The notes: a model not told the origin generated them from the letters alone. Shown: positions 49,404-59,280, counted from the stretch's first letter. The stretch: 64,000 bases of DNA from Methanocaldococcus sp. FS406-22 (GCF_000025525.1 NC_013887.1:940729-1004728); one strand, 5' to 3'. Made by a program: numbers and translations.

Positions 49404-50774
49404 GTAAGATTTATAACCATTTTCGTATAATTTGGATATATCAATATAATATACATTAACTTCATCATAAAGTAGCTTACTACCAACCAATAATTCAAGT
49501 GCAAAATAATTAATGTGTTTTTCATTAATAACTGAGTTATTAAACCTTATATCGGCATTTATGAAAATAAAGTGTGCCTTTTTAAATTTATCTAAGGTTT
49601 TATCAATATAAAACCTACCTTTAGATTTTCGTCTATTGCTATCAAACATATATGGTGTATAATATTCACCCAATTGCTTCACAGCTTCAATAAATACTTT
49701 CTTACGGAGTGTCATTATTTCTTTTTGTAAATTCTTATTAACATTTTTATCAGATTTTCCTCCGTCCTCATTAGAGTTTATGCTCTCAATAACTTTAATG
49801 TATGCTTCTGCATAGTCGTCCAATACGGTTTTAATATCTTCATCACATAAATCTGTGTATGTAAAATCTTTGATAAGATTAGCAATATACATTTTAATCT
49901 CATCATCTCCATGAACATACATTTTTAATAGATAGTATAAAGGACCATATCCAAAACCTCCCCCATACAACCCAACGGACAATTTTATAGCATTTTCATT
50001 TTTATTTAATATTCTACCTATTTTTATTGAAAATGGTAGTGTTGGAGGTGAGTTTGCCTTGTATGTTTTCTTAAGCATTTCAAAGCTATCTTTTACTACT
50101 TTATCAACATTATTCTTGTTTTCATTAATATACTTTTTAATATATTCATCAACTAACACTTTATAATTTTTATAAATTTTATTATTTTTCCATTCTTTTT
50201 CATCTTTAATAATATTTTCATGCAACCATATTACAAATTCTACGAAATCTTTAACATCTTTATTGGTTATATTGTTAAGTTCTTTTTTTAGATGTTCTAA
50301 GGCTAATGACTCTAAATCACTAACTAAATCTTTATCAACTATTACTGTATTACATTTTGAAAGTTCAGATTGTTTCATTTTTTTATATTTAACTTTTAAT
50401 TCCTTTTTATGAGGATATACTTTATTTAGTTTATCAAATTCATCAATAACTAAGCTTATTGTACCAATTTTGTGAGTAGATAAAATCTTTTCAAACCTAC
50501 TATTTTTAAATTCGTGTTTAACAATATCTATAATGTCGTTATTATTATCTAATTTATTTAAATATCCAATCCAATTTACTATTAATTCTGGTATTATATC
50601 TTTATTAACAACCTTGCCTATCAAATCGTTAAATTTTGCAAATGGGAAGAGAAAAACCTCTTCACCATATTTCAATGAGTATGAATCTATTTGATTATCC
50701 AATTCTTTCAATAATTTTAACAATAACTTTTCATATTCCCCTCCAATAACAACCTTTCCGGTTGGACTTGTCAT
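49398..50774 (-). CDS. N-terminal half of large accessory protein (truncated by insertion)
   Basis: 458 codons from ATG 50774, with GGTGAAATT as ribosome-binding site, to a TAA at 49398 supplied by the inserted element. Up to codon 457 the protein is original. The region shows long helical stretches, a KSNSxxGxxKIG-like hydrophobic core (IGTISLVIDEFDKLN), a Gly-rich turn GLYGGGFGYGPLYYLLKM and a basic end (RRKSKGRFYIDKTLDKFKKAHFIFI). No known family recognised. Removal of the element would give an 882-residue protein ending at 47788. It is convergent with the nuclease-helicase. The truncated product may still be made. Confidence 0.65.
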   Translation of the reverse strand: MTSPTGKVVIGGEYEKLLLKLLKELDNQIDSYSLKYGEEVFLFPFAKFNDLIGKVVNKDIIPELIVNWIGYLNKLDNNNDIIDIVKHEFKNSRFEKILSTHKIGTISLVIDEFDKLNKVYPHKKELKVKYKKMKQSELSKCNTVIVDKDLVSDLESLALEHLKKELNNITNKDVKDFVEFVIWLHENIIKDEKEWKNNKIYKNYKVLVDEYIKKYINENKNNVDKVVKDSFEMLKKTYKANSPPTLPFSIKIGRILNKNENAIKLSVGLYGGGFGYGPLYYLLKMYVHGDDEIKMYIANLIKDFTYTDLCDEDIKTVLDDYAEAYIKVIESINSNEDGGKSDKNVNKNLQKEIMTLRKKVFIEAVKQLGEYYTPYMFDSNRRKSKGRFYIDKTLDKFKKAHFIFINADIRFNNSVINEKHINYFALELLVGSKLLYDEVNVYYIDISKLYENGYKSYH

Positions 50775-50952
50775 AATTTCACCATTTGTAGTTTGATATT
50801 CACACCAACAATAATTTAATTTTGAAAAATTAGAAATATAGACTCCTATCCCAATAATAACAAAGTAATATCAAAATGGTGGATGTTCTGTTAAATACAG
50901 TTCTATTTAAGAATATCATTATTTAAAAATTTCAAAATTAAAATAAAAAGAA

Positions 50953-51126
50953 TTATCCAACTTTATTTTTATTTTTTAAAGCTCTCTTTAACATCCTTCT
51001 ATACTTTCCCCACCTATCCTCTAAAGAAAATTTTGGAGGTTTTGGAATTACGGTTTTTTCTCCACACTTTGGGCAGATTTCTTTTAAAGTGTAAGTTCCA
51101 CATTTTGGGCATTTTTTCATTCTCAT
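50953..51126 (-). CDS. nop10: Ribosome biogenesis protein Nop10
   Basis: 57-residue H/ACA RNP protein that works with Cbf5, Gar1 and L7Ae in rRNA pseudouridylation. Zinc ribbon MKKCPKCGTYTLKEICPKCGEKT is followed by IPKPPKFSLEDRWGKYRRMLKRALK, the conserved helix that contacts Cbf5. The start is uncertain among GTG 51135, ATG 51126 and ATG 51120. It follows the aIF2alpha stop within 16 bases, a common archaeal pairing. Confidence 0.92.
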   Translation of the reverse strand: MRMKKCPKCGTYTLKEICPKCGEKTVIPKPPKFSLEDRWGKYRRMLKRALKNKNKVG

Positions 51127-51141
51127 CTCTACCACTTATTT

Positions 51142-51933
51142 TTATTTCTTACTTTCTCTATAGTAAGTTCCTTCTCCACCGAGTTTTTTAATTGTTGCTA
51201 TTGCCTTTTCACAAACCTTCTTTAAAACCTCTTCTCCACTCTTGTAATCAGGGGCTATAACTAAGACCCTATACTTTGGAGCTCCTATGTAGGTTATCTT
51301 AACCTCAACATCCTCATAAGGGTTGGCTTTTAAAGCGGTTGTTAATGCTTTCTTTATTTGTTTAATTCCATCTGGGGCATAGGATTTCATCTCAATGATT
51401 CCCTCAACTTCAACGTTTGTTAATTCTATACTCTCCTTAGCAACCTCATACAAAACATTTTTCCATTCTTCACTTATTTCCAAATCATCTAAAACTTCTT
51501 TTCCTTCAATAACCATTGTTTCAAAGGCATTGTACAGTTCTCCAAACTCATCCTCCAACAAGTAGCCAACCTCTTCCCAAGCCTCATCTAAGCTCTTACC
51601 CAATTTTTCAGCGGCTCTTTCAAGCATCTTTGAAGCTCTTTGGAATCTCTTCCATTCTTGAACTTTTGCCCTTTTTTGCTGGTCAGTAACTCTCTTTAAA
51701 GATAAATCTATATGCCCTTTCCTCTCATCAACTCTTAAAACCTTTGCTACAACTCTCTGCCCAACCTTAACGTGGTCTCTAATGTTTTTAACCCATCCAG
51801 ATGTAACCTCAGAGATGTGAATCATTCCCTCCTTTCCTGGATATTCTAAAAGCTCTACAAATGCTCCATAAGGTTTAACGTCTTTTACAGTCCCTATGAC
51901 TATATCTCCTTCTTCTGGAAATTCTCTTCTCAT
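51142..51933 (-). CDS. Translation initiation factor aIF2 alpha subunit
   Basis: 263-residue subunit of the trimeric initiator-tRNA-binding factor. Residues 1-85 form an S1 RNA-binding domain (GDIVIGTVKDVKPYGAFVELLEYPGKEGMIHISEVTSGWVKNI), then a helical domain and a C-terminal alpha/beta domain (YEDVEVKITYIGAPKYRVLVIAPDYKSGEE) that binds the gamma subunit. ATG 51933 follows GAGGTG by six bases. Operon with nop10. Confidence 0.95.
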   Translation of the reverse strand: MRREFPEEGDIVIGTVKDVKPYGAFVELLEYPGKEGMIHISEVTSGWVKNIRDHVKVGQRVVAKVLRVDERKGHIDLSLKRVTDQQKRAKVQEWKRFQRASKMLERAAEKLGKSLDEAWEEVGYLLEDEFGELYNAFETMVIEGKEVLDDLEISEEWKNVLYEVAKESIELTNVEVEGIIEMKSYAPDGIKQIKKALTTALKANPYEDVEVKITYIGAPKYRVLVIAPDYKSGEEVLKKVCEKAIATIKKLGGEGTYYRESKK

Positions 51934-52194
51934 AATAAACACCTCATAAAATTAAATTCTGTTTCTTTAAAATTAATTATGATGTAGTGATATAAAAAGA
52001 TTGAATTGATGAATTTGCTTTTTTATTATTTGAGTTTAAGAGATATATATTACTTAGGTTTATTTCCAAACTTTATTTATAGATTTGGATAATAAAATTT
52101 AAGTTTTTAATTTACTTAAAGTAATACTCAATTCATCGAAAGTATTATAAAGGTTGAGGTAGAAAGTAGGATTATGAAAAATGAGGTGAAATTT

Positions 52195-52677
52195 ATGAGT
52201 GAAGAGATAAAGGTCATTGATGTAAAAATATTTCCACACAGGTATTTAAAGGCAGAGACAACAGAAAAGGTGTTAAATGAGATTTACGATTTGGATGGAA
52301 TTGTTAGGGTTATAGTTCATGGACAGCCATTGCCAAAGACTGTTCCATTCGGCCCTGCAAGAGGTTTACCAGTAAATCATCAAGATAGAAAAGTTATTAA
52401 GGTTAAAGGCGAAGAGATGGAGTTGAGGGTTAAAGTTGGGGAAATAATTATAACAGTTGAAGGGGAAAAACTTGAAAAGATAATGGATGGAATAGAAGAG
52501 ATATGTAAAAGGAATTTTCCTTATGGATATGATATATATGTTGGGGCATTCACCAAAATAAAACCAACTGTAACTGATTATATGAAGTATGGAGATGTTA
52601 GCGGAATAGACCCAAGATTAATTGGTATGGTAGATGCATCAGCAAGGTTAAAAGACTCTGTAAAGATGATAAAATAA
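52195..52677 (+). CDS. mcrD: McrD-type methyl-coenzyme M reductase accessory protein
   Basis: 160 residues of the McrD family, encoded in most mcr operons and implicated in assembly or F430 handling of methyl-CoM reductase. Signature: IFPHRYLKAETTEKVLNEIYDLDGIVRVIVHGQPLPKTVPFGPARGLPVNH, then FPYGYDIYVGAFTKIKPTVTDYMKYGD. ATG 52195 follows GAGGTGAAATTT; the longer frame from 52174 lacks a ribosome-binding site. No mcr structural genes are in the window, so this copy stands apart from the operon. It is convergent with a three-gene set (52697-54826) that may be functionally related. Confidence 0.88.
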   Translation: MSEEIKVIDVKIFPHRYLKAETTEKVLNEIYDLDGIVRVIVHGQPLPKTVPFGPARGLPVNHQDRKVIKVKGEEMELRVKVGEIIITVEGEKLEKIMDGIEEICKRNFPYGYDIYVGAFTKIKPTVTDYMKYGDVSGIDPRLIGMVDASARLKDSVKMIK

Positions 52678-52696
52678 ATAATTAAAAAAATTTTAT

Positions 52697-53341
52697 TTAG
52701 AATACTTTCAAATCAATGCCTTCTATATAAACTCTTTTTCCTTCAACTTGCACAACCACTCCAGAATGAACCTTTTGCATCATGCAGTGTTTTGGTATAA
52801 ATTTTACGGTTTTTCCAACCTCTGGCACTTTTCCCTCCACAATGCCCTCAAATGCAACAACTATCGCTATACCAACATCTTTATACTCTATTTTTTCTCC
52901 AGTTATCCTATGGCACGGCCCCACTACGTGGATTATGTATAAACCATGATATTCATCGATTATCTTAGCAAAGTGTGGAATTGAACAGCCTAAAGGTCTA
53001 TATCTTATATAATCTCCAACTTTAAGCTCTTTTTTATCCATAATTAATAGTGTTTCCCTACAAGAGCATTCATTTGGTAGAGGTTTTAATAGAAAATCTG
53101 CCTCATATCCATCAATAACTCCAATGTATTTTTCCTGTTTTTTAATTTCTCCTTTAATCTTTAAAATCTCTTTTAATTTTTCATAGTTTTCTTTATATCT
53201 ATCTCTAAGCAAAAATGGGCAGTCCTCTAATTTTACATCTTTATTCAATAATGCCTCGGCAAATAAATCACATCTCTTATAGCCACAAGCTCCACAATTG
53301 AATCCTGGAAGATATTTGGTAATTTCGTTTACTTCAACCAT
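52697..53341 (-). CDS. Cysteine-rich 4Fe-4S-motif protein, partner of GTPase and ABC genes
   Basis: 214 residues. The N-terminus carries [33 protein letters not shown], the same 4Fe-4S pattern seen in CdhE and other corrinoid-handling proteins. Later segments hold [21 protein letters not shown] and GPCHRIT plus KHCMMQKVH, four cysteine-containing loops that could complete a cluster or metal site. ATG 53341 follows GGGGAG. It overlaps nothing but begins two bases after the GTPase stop. Likely the redox or scaffold component of a metallo-maturation set; function unknown. Confidence 0.7.
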   Translation of the reverse strand: MVEVNEITKYLPGFNCGACGYKRCDLFAEALLNKDVKLEDCPFLLRDRYKENYEKLKEILKIKGEIKKQEKYIGVIDGYEADFLLKPLPNECSCRETLLIMDKKELKVGDYIRYRPLGCSIPHFAKIIDEYHGLYIIHVVGPCHRITGEKIEYKDVGIAIVVAFEGIVEGKVPEVGKTVKFIPKHCMMQKVHSGVVVQVEGKRVYIEGIDLKVF

Positions 53342-53342
53342 T

Positions 53343-54044
53343 TTACTCCCCTTCATACTCCATAAATCCATCTATTCTTCTTAAAATTCCTCTATGATAC
53401 TTTTTACCAACCCTTGTCTCTCCAACACATAAAGTGCAAATACATAGTGGAGCGTTATGTCTCAACTCCTCATTTTCCAAATTTTTAATATCTTTGCTTT
53501 CAATGATTTCTTTCGCTATCTCAACACATCCCTGACCCGTAAGTCCATTAACTTCATAGATTCTACAATTTGGGTTCATCTCTAAAACTCTTTCTCTAAA
53601 AACCTCCCTTTCAGCTTGAGAGATGATATCTCCTTTTGTAATAACAACAATATCTGCACTCGTCAAGAACGGCCCTACTTTTCTTGGTGTGTTCGGCCCT
53701 GAAGTAGCATCAATGACACATATCCCCAAGCTATTTTTTGTGTAAGGGGCACATCTATGACAGAGACCAGCGGTTTCTATAAGCAGGATATCTCCCTTAT
53801 CCTTAGCCCATTCAACCATCTCTTCAAAGTTGTATATTGCAAAGTGGTCTGGACACATATCTTTACTTAATCCAACCAAAACTGGGACTCCTAATTTTTT
53901 ATACCTAATATCATCGTCAGTATATAAACAGTCGATTTTTACAACAACGGGTTTGTATCCTTCATTAATTAAGGTTTTTATTGTATGAATAAGTACAGAT
54001 GTCTTTCCAGCTCCAGGAGTTCCTGCAACTATAGCCACTTTCAT
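53343..54044 (-). CDS. HypB/CooC-like P-loop GTPase
   Basis: 233 residues. Walker [21 protein letters not shown] (from residue 3), a metal-ligand-like [36 protein letters not shown] with cysteine pair, and VVITKGD for guanine recognition. This is the pattern of HypB/UreG/CooC nickel- or cofactor-delivery GTPases, but two extra cysteine motifs (CHRC, and [13 protein letters not shown] near residue 205) are unusual. It overlaps the ABC stop (ATGA) and precedes the FeS protein. Probably one unit with both; substrate not known. Confidence 0.78.
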   Translation of the reverse strand: MKVAIVAGTPGAGKTSVLIHTIKTLINEGYKPVVVKIDCLYTDDDIRYKKLGVPVLVGLSKDMCPDHFAIYNFEEMVEWAKDKGDILLIETAGLCHRCAPYTKNSLGICVIDATSGPNTPRKVGPFLTSADIVVITKGDIISQAEREVFRERVLEMNPNCRIYEVNGLTGQGCVEIAKEIIESKDIKNLENEELRHNAPLCICTLCVGETRVGKKYHRGILRRIDGFMEYEGE

Positions 54045-54826
54045 TCTTTCACCATTAAACTTACATCTTCATAAGTTAATCTCTCTCCTAACCTAATTTT
54101 TTCTCTTAGAGAGAGTAGCCAATTATCAACCTCATTTATTCTTCTTGCAATCTCCTTCTCTTCTTCAGTAGTCTCTATAATCTTCTGCATTCCACCATTT
54201 CTCATTACTATCCTTCTATCAGTCATTAAAGCTAAAACTGGGTCGTGGGTTATAACTAAGACGATCTTTCCATATCCAGCTAATAATTTTAAAGCTTCAT
54301 GCTTCTTTATTCCAGCATTTTCAATCTCGTCTATTAAAACTATAGGAGAGTCGCTTATAACAGCCACATCAGCAACCATTAAACTTCTTGACTGTCCTCC
54401 ACTTAAGATTGTTAAATTATAATCTTTTTTTATTGGCTCTCCAGTTAGTTTATTTGCTAATTTTAAGACTTCATCAACAATATTTTCTCTATAAACTCCT
54501 CTACTCTTTGCATGCATTAAAATAAACTCTTCTACAGTCATATCAGCTAAAAAATTCATGTTTTGGGATAGTTGGGCAATCCTTCTCTTTTTTGGGTCTC
54601 TTCTCATCTCTATTGGAGGGACTTCTCCATTAACTAAAATCTTTCTTTTTGATATAGTATCTCCTTGGGCTAACTGCTCTATATCGCTAATTAAGTTGGA
54701 TTTTCCACTGCCTGTAGGTCCAACAACGCCAACTATCTCCCCTCTTTTTATTGTAACTTCTTTTACTGGCTCTGGGTTACCGTTCTTGTCATAACCACCA
54801 ATAATTGTTATCTCCTTAATCTCCAT
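54041..54826 (-). CDS. ABC-type ATPase without membrane partner
   Basis: 261 residues with the ABC fold: [20 protein letters not shown] (Walker A), [17 protein letters not shown] (signature), [13 protein letters not shown] (Walker B) and [12 protein letters not shown] (H-loop). No permease or binding protein lies nearby, so a soluble role is more likely, as in AtwA-type ATPases that activate methyl-CoM reductase. Start after GGATGGGAAT. First of a three-gene operon: ABC, GTPase, FeS protein. Confidence 0.8.
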   Translation of the reverse strand: MEIKEITIIGGYDKNGNPEPVKEVTIKRGEIVGVVGPTGSGKSNLISDIEQLAQGDTISKRKILVNGEVPPIEMRRDPKKRRIAQLSQNMNFLADMTVEEFILMHAKSRGVYRENIVDEVLKLANKLTGEPIKKDYNLTILSGGQSRSLMVADVAVISDSPIVLIDEIENAGIKKHEALKLLAGYGKIVLVITHDPVLALMTDRRIVMRNGGMQKIIETTEEEKEIARRINEVDNWLLSLREKIRLGERLTYEDVSLMVKE

Positions 54827-55045
54827 ATTCCCATCCTGAAATGTTGATTTTTCTTATAAGAAAAATTGATGCATATGTTCATATGATAAGGTTATTTACA
54901 ATTACTATTAGATAAACAGTTTTATATAATTTTTGATTTTTTGCAGAATAGTTTAATCCATTAATTTATTAATCTAAATTTATAAATACAAATTGTAAAA
55001 AAAGGTAAACTGTCCTTTATCATTTAATTTAAATTTTAATAAAAA

Positions 55046-55169
55046 AAGTGTATCTACCCTTGGAAAACCGTGGCCTTCATTGAAGCCATAACGGCTACTC
55101 GGCACGGCCGCCGTGTGGGTAGAATGCCGAGGTGGTTTCATCCCCTGCGGAAGGTCACCACCCGGGACA
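55046..55169 (-). ncRNA. GC-rich structured ncRNA, possible H/ACA-type guide
   Basis: About 124 nt, strikingly GC-rich in an AT-rich gap. Minus-strand reading: a 5' hairpin (GGTGG/CCACC) whose top has UGA opposite GAUGA, a kink-turn-like pair; then TCTACCC pairing with GGGTAGA near the 3' end, followed by U-ACA and a T7 run (terminator). Inside is CCGT/ACGG with TTCA/TGAA. Upstream, ATATATATCA centres about 26 nt from the presumed start, a fitting TATA box. An ACA box and kink turn favour an H/ACA guide; strand and class remain uncertain. The SRP RNA and RNase P signatures are absent. Confidence 0.5.
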
Positions 55170-55209
55170 ATATATTAATTTATGCATAAATGATATATAT
55201 TTTTTGCTA

Positions 55210-56124
55210 TTACTTCTCAAGCCAGCCAAAGTATTTTTCTATTATATACCAAGCCCCTTGTGGAGGAATTAAGCCAATTTCTGTTATTATAGCATCTATA
55301 TATTTAGCTGGTGTTACATCAAATGCAGGGTTCCTTATCTTTATGCCTTTGTATTTATCTTCAAATGTTGTTACTTCCTCTGGGCTCCTTTCTTCTATTT
55401 CAATTAACTCTCCAACTATGGTTTTTGGGTGAAACTTATATGTCTCAGCAGCTGTTAGAAAAGGCACTCTGCTCTCATTGGCAATTAAAGCAATTTGAGA
55501 AGTTCCTATTTTATTTACAAGGCAGCCGTTTGCTGTTATGGCATCAGCCCCAACAACGACAATATCTATCTCTTTTATAAAATACCTGACTGCAGAATCA
55601 ACTATTAAAGTGACATCAATACCATAATCGTAGAGAGTTTTTGCCGTTATGTATCCTTGATTTCTTGGTCTTGTTTCAGTGCAGAAAACCTTGATATCTT
55701 TTCCTTCATCATAGGCAGTTTTTATAACGCTTATCGCTGCTTCAGAATTGCAGTGAGTTAAAATTGTGTCTCCATCCTTTATTCTATTAGCTCCAAACTT
55801 TCCTATATTCTCAATGGCTTTTAGTGAGGAGTTTATAAATTCGTCAGCCCTCTCTATAACTTTTTCTTTTGGATTCTCTTCATTTAATCCCTTTAATACA
55901 TACTTTACAGCATTTGGTAGAGAAACAGCTGTAGGTCTTGCTGATATTAATATATTTCCTGCCTCTTTCATTTTATTTTTGAATTCTTCTTCACTTAAAT
56001 TGCTGATTTTTAAAGCATATTCTTTTAATGCCTTAGCTGCAGCTCTTCCTATTCTCCCCGCCCCCCTAATCTCCATATTTTTGATTTTTTCATAGGTTTC
56101 TTTTATAATGTCCATTTCACTCAT
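55210..56124 (-). CDS. Ribose-1,5-bisphosphate isomerase (aIF2B/IF-2BII family)
   Basis: 304-residue protein of the eIF2B-alpha/beta/delta-related family. In archaea with the AMP pathway this member converts ribose-1,5-bisphosphate to ribulose-1,5-bisphosphate for RuBisCO. Family marks: MEIRGAGRIGRAAAKAL, ILTHCNSEAAISV (catalytic Cys near residue 127), TETRPRNQGYITA and VVGADAITANGCLVNKIGTSQIA. ATG 56124 follows GGTG by six bases. Older annotation as a translation factor subunit is possible but less likely. RuBisCO is not in the window. Confidence 0.83.
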   Translation of the reverse strand: MSEMDIIKETYEKIKNMEIRGAGRIGRAAAKALKEYALKISNLSEEEFKNKMKEAGNILISARPTAVSLPNAVKYVLKGLNEENPKEKVIERADEFINSSLKAIENIGKFGANRIKDGDTILTHCNSEAAISVIKTAYDEGKDIKVFCTETRPRNQGYITAKTLYDYGIDVTLIVDSAVRYFIKEIDIVVVGADAITANGCLVNKIGTSQIALIANESRVPFLTAAETYKFHPKTIVGELIEIEERSPEEVTTFEDKYKGIKIRNPAFDVTPAKYIDAIITEIGLIPPQGAWYIIEKYFGWLEK

Positions 56125-56212
56125 TTTAAACACCAAATTTTATTTTATATTATCTTCCTTAATAAATGTTTGTTAATTTTAAAAGATATTATATTTTTCA
56201 TCAAAATAAAAA

Positions 56213-59212
56213 TTATTGAGGTTCAATCTTCTCCAATTCCCTCATTAATTTTATTGTCTCTTTTATTATATAAACAACTTTGTAAATATGCTCTAATTCA
56301 TCAATTGTTAATTTTCTTCCTTTTCTGCCTTTTAGATATTTTTCTATAACTTTATAGCCACCGATTTTAAACTCCCAAACGTTTTCATCAATTCCTAATA
56401 AAATTGTTTCTTTGTTTATTTTAACTCCTTTTTTCTTTTTATCATATTTTACACTTTCAACTTTTAGATTGTTTCCTTCAATGTCAATGTCTTGAGTTGG
56501 GATATTTTTCATTAAGTGGAGTTCAACCAACTTTTTCCCAATCTCTTTGTATTTTTCAAAGGTTTCTTTATCATATAAAGGAATTCTTGGGAAATCTATC
56601 TTTAAAAATTCTTTGTATTTCTCCCTATATTTTGGGTCGTGTAAGATTGCATAAATATAATAAAGGAAATCCTCTGGTGTTGCGTTGTATTTCTGTTTGA
56701 TTAATTTTAGGACATTTTCTTTAATGTTTGGAACTTTTTGAATTTCTTTGGTTATTTTGTTTTCAATGTATTGGTAGAGTGGGAAAATATAAACTCCTTC
56801 TCTTGTAGCAGAAGATAACAAACATCTATCCGTAATTTTGTCAGTAATAAGTGTATAATTGAATTCTTTTAGATTGGATGATGATATTTGCCTAACTGAT
56901 GCCAAACCAATATTTTCTCCTAAAATAAAATGTTTCATAGTGTCAAATAAAGCCCTCTGTAATAGATGATTGTCATAATACACATATCTAATGTCAAACG
57001 GTCTATAAAGAATTTTCATTATTTTTTCTTCTTTAAATTCTCCATCTCTTCTGGCTTTTTTTATCCTTTCAGACGGTTTCCATGCAGAAGTATCATTTAA
57101 TTTATACTTCTCCTGTATTTTTTCAATTGAAACATTTGGATTTAAAATGTCTTTTATAATTGACTTTATTTTTTCTTTTTCAAATTGTATTAATGCATCA
57201 TCCTTACCTGAAACAATACCACTTCCATAAATCTTAAAAATATCCGTTAATTTCAAAAACTTATTATATTCATCTTCCAAACTCAAATCCTTAGGAACAA
57301 AGAAATAATATGGTTCTTTTGGTTTTAACTCTTTCCATTCAACGGTTTTAATTGTATTGTTTTCTAAAAACTCATATTTATCTTCTCTCTTAGTTAAACC
57401 AGCATCATGAACAATTGAGTAATAATAAACCTTACAATCCTCTGCTTTATGTTTTCCTTCTCTCAACTTAACAAAAATCCCAATACAAACCCCTTGCTGA
57501 ATATCAAAGACATTTTCATCCTTCTCTCCTCTTCTAACATTCCCATGCAAATTTAAAATATAAATCTCATCAAAAACCTCCATTAAACACTGTCTCATCC
57601 TTCTATGCACTAAACCATCCAAATAAGAATTATTTGTTATAAATCCAACGATTCCCTTTCCATTCTGTTCAATCTTCCACTGTGCAAATCTAATAAATTT
57701 AACATACTCATCCTGTAAAGCTCCCTTCTTTTTCTCCTTCTCAACTCCCAAACCTAATAAATAATCCTTCATTAACTCATGTATCCATCCCTCACTTGCT
57801 CTAACTTCATAAGGAGGATTTCCAATAACTGCAAAGATATTAACCTCTTTCTTAACTTTATCTGCCTCTTCCCTCTCTTTATCCAAAATCCTCTCAAAAA
57901 GCCCTGACTGTTTTGGACTTCTCATTAAATCCAAAGCATTTGTTAAATAGACGTTAAACCTCTCTTCCCCTCTTAAAGTTATGTGCCAGTTGTGTAAAAG
58001 CATAGATAGCTTTAAATGAGCAACCAAATAAGGAGATATTAAAATTTCAAATCCATAAATATTCTTTAACAACCTCTCTTTTAAATAAACATGGAACAAA
58101 GTATGTTTAACATTCTTATGCACTCTTTCCAAAACAGTTGCTAAAAATGTCCCTGTCCCTGTTGCTGGGTCTAAAATCCTAACATTCTCATCATGCAACC
58201 TCTTTCCAAATCTATCCTTCAAAATCTCATCAACTGAATTAACTATAAACTCAACAACTGGCAAAGGTGTGTAATAAACTCCCTTGCTCTTTCTAAGTTC
58301 TGGGTTGTAGCTTGCTAAAAAGTCCTCATAGAAGTGCAAAAACGCATCCTCTTTTCCAACAATCTTAAAGCTATCTTCTATCTTCCTAATATCAATGTTA
58401 TTTAATATAGTTATTATCTCATCAACAATCCAATCTAAATAATCTGGCAAATCAGAAGCAATATGTTTAAAAATTTCATGGATAACTCTCAACGACTTAG
58501 GAATTCCTTTAAAAGCAACCTTCTCCTTTGTTAATTCTCCTTCGATATTAAACCTCGCCATAAACAAACCATAAACTATTGTTTGAGCATAGGCATCAGC
58601 AAACTCCTCTTTTTTCATATCGCTTATTAAATGCTCTTTAAACGCCTCATACAAAGCTTTAATCTCTTCATTTTCATCTAAATTCTCTAATATTGCATCT
58701 CTCAACAATCTTGCCCTCTTTGCCAAAAACTCTGCCAATTTTGTTGGCTCTTTAATCTCTGGAGTGGATAGGGATAAAAATCTCTCAATCAATCTTTCAA
58801 ACTTCTCAATATTTGCCTCAATTAAATTTAAATTATCATCTAAGATAACAACATCCTCAACCTTCTCTCCATATTGATACAAAATAAACTCCTTATAGTT
58901 TGTTAAAATTAAGTTCTCTATATTCTCTTTATACCTCTCTAACTGCTCTTTATCTCTCCCCGACAATTTATGCAAATCAACATCTATGTTTTTTGTCTCA
59001 ATATATCCAACAATCTTTCCTTTACCTTTTATTTTAAAGTCCGGAGCTCCAAAATCCTCTCTCCCTGACTCATGGATTACTTTAACATCACAACCATTTA
59101 AAATATTTTTTAAAAGCTCTTCCAATGGAGTTCTAAAAGAATACTCACTAAACTCTCCCTCGTTATAAATCTCTCTAACTTCTTTAGCATAATTTTTTAA
59201 AACTGCCTTCAT
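56213..59212 (-). CDS. Single-chain type IIG/ISP-like restriction-modification enzyme
   Basis: 999 residues. The N-terminal nuclease domain has GAPDFKIKGKGKIVGYIETKNID (Asp58, Glu72, Lys74; PD-(D/E)XK). A helical linker follows. The methyltransferase core has motif I ILDPATGTGTFLATVLERV and motif IV AVIGNPPYEVRAS, the N6-adenine type. The last 400 residues are a target-recognition-like region (DIRYVYYDNHLLQRALFDTMKHFI). The fusion of restriction and modification in one chain is as in type IIG/ISP. No separate specificity gene is nearby. Start after GGGATATT. Codon use fits its neighbours. Confidence 0.9.
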   Translation of the reverse strand: MKAVLKNYAKEVREIYNEGEFSEYSFRTPLEELLKNILNGCDVKVIHESGREDFGAPDFKIKGKGKIVGYIETKNIDVDLHKLSGRDKEQLERYKENIENLILTNYKEFILYQYGEKVEDVVILDDNLNLIEANIEKFERLIERFLSLSTPEIKEPTKLAEFLAKRARLLRDAILENLDENEEIKALYEAFKEHLISDMKKEEFADAYAQTIVYGLFMARFNIEGELTKEKVAFKGIPKSLRVIHEIFKHIASDLPDYLDWIVDEIITILNNIDIRKIEDSFKIVGKEDAFLHFYEDFLASYNPELRKSKGVYYTPLPVVEFIVNSVDEILKDRFGKRLHDENVRILDPATGTGTFLATVLERVHKNVKHTLFHVYLKERLLKNIYGFEILISPYLVAHLKLSMLLHNWHITLRGEERFNVYLTNALDLMRSPKQSGLFERILDKEREEADKVKKEVNIFAVIGNPPYEVRASEGWIHELMKDYLLGLGVEKEKKKGALQDEYVKFIRFAQWKIEQNGKGIVGFITNNSYLDGLVHRRMRQCLMEVFDEIYILNLHGNVRRGEKDENVFDIQQGVCIGIFVKLREGKHKAEDCKVYYYSIVHDAGLTKREDKYEFLENNTIKTVEWKELKPKEPYYFFVPKDLSLEDEYNKFLKLTDIFKIYGSGIVSGKDDALIQFEKEKIKSIIKDILNPNVSIEKIQEKYKLNDTSAWKPSERIKKARRDGEFKEEKIMKILYRPFDIRYVYYDNHLLQRALFDTMKHFILGENIGLASVRQISSSNLKEFNYTLITDKITDRCLLSSATREGVYIFPLYQYIENKITKEIQKVPNIKENVLKLIKQKYNATPEDFLYYIYAILHDPKYREKYKEFLKIDFPRIPLYDKETFEKYKEIGKKLVELHLMKNIPTQDIDIEGNNLKVESVKYDKKKKGVKINKETILLGIDENVWEFKIGGYKVIEKYLKGRKGRKLTIDELEHIYKVVYIIKETIKLMRELEKIEPQ

Positions 59213-59280
59213 AATATCCCAATATCTATTTTATTTGCTATAGTTTTATTCCAATTTCATTATTTATTAATTTTAATCCT

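Noticed and set aside
55046-55169. SRP 7S RNA or RNase P RNA
   Set aside because: It is too short and lacks the conserved SRP helix 8 and the RNase P GAGGAAAGUC-type core.
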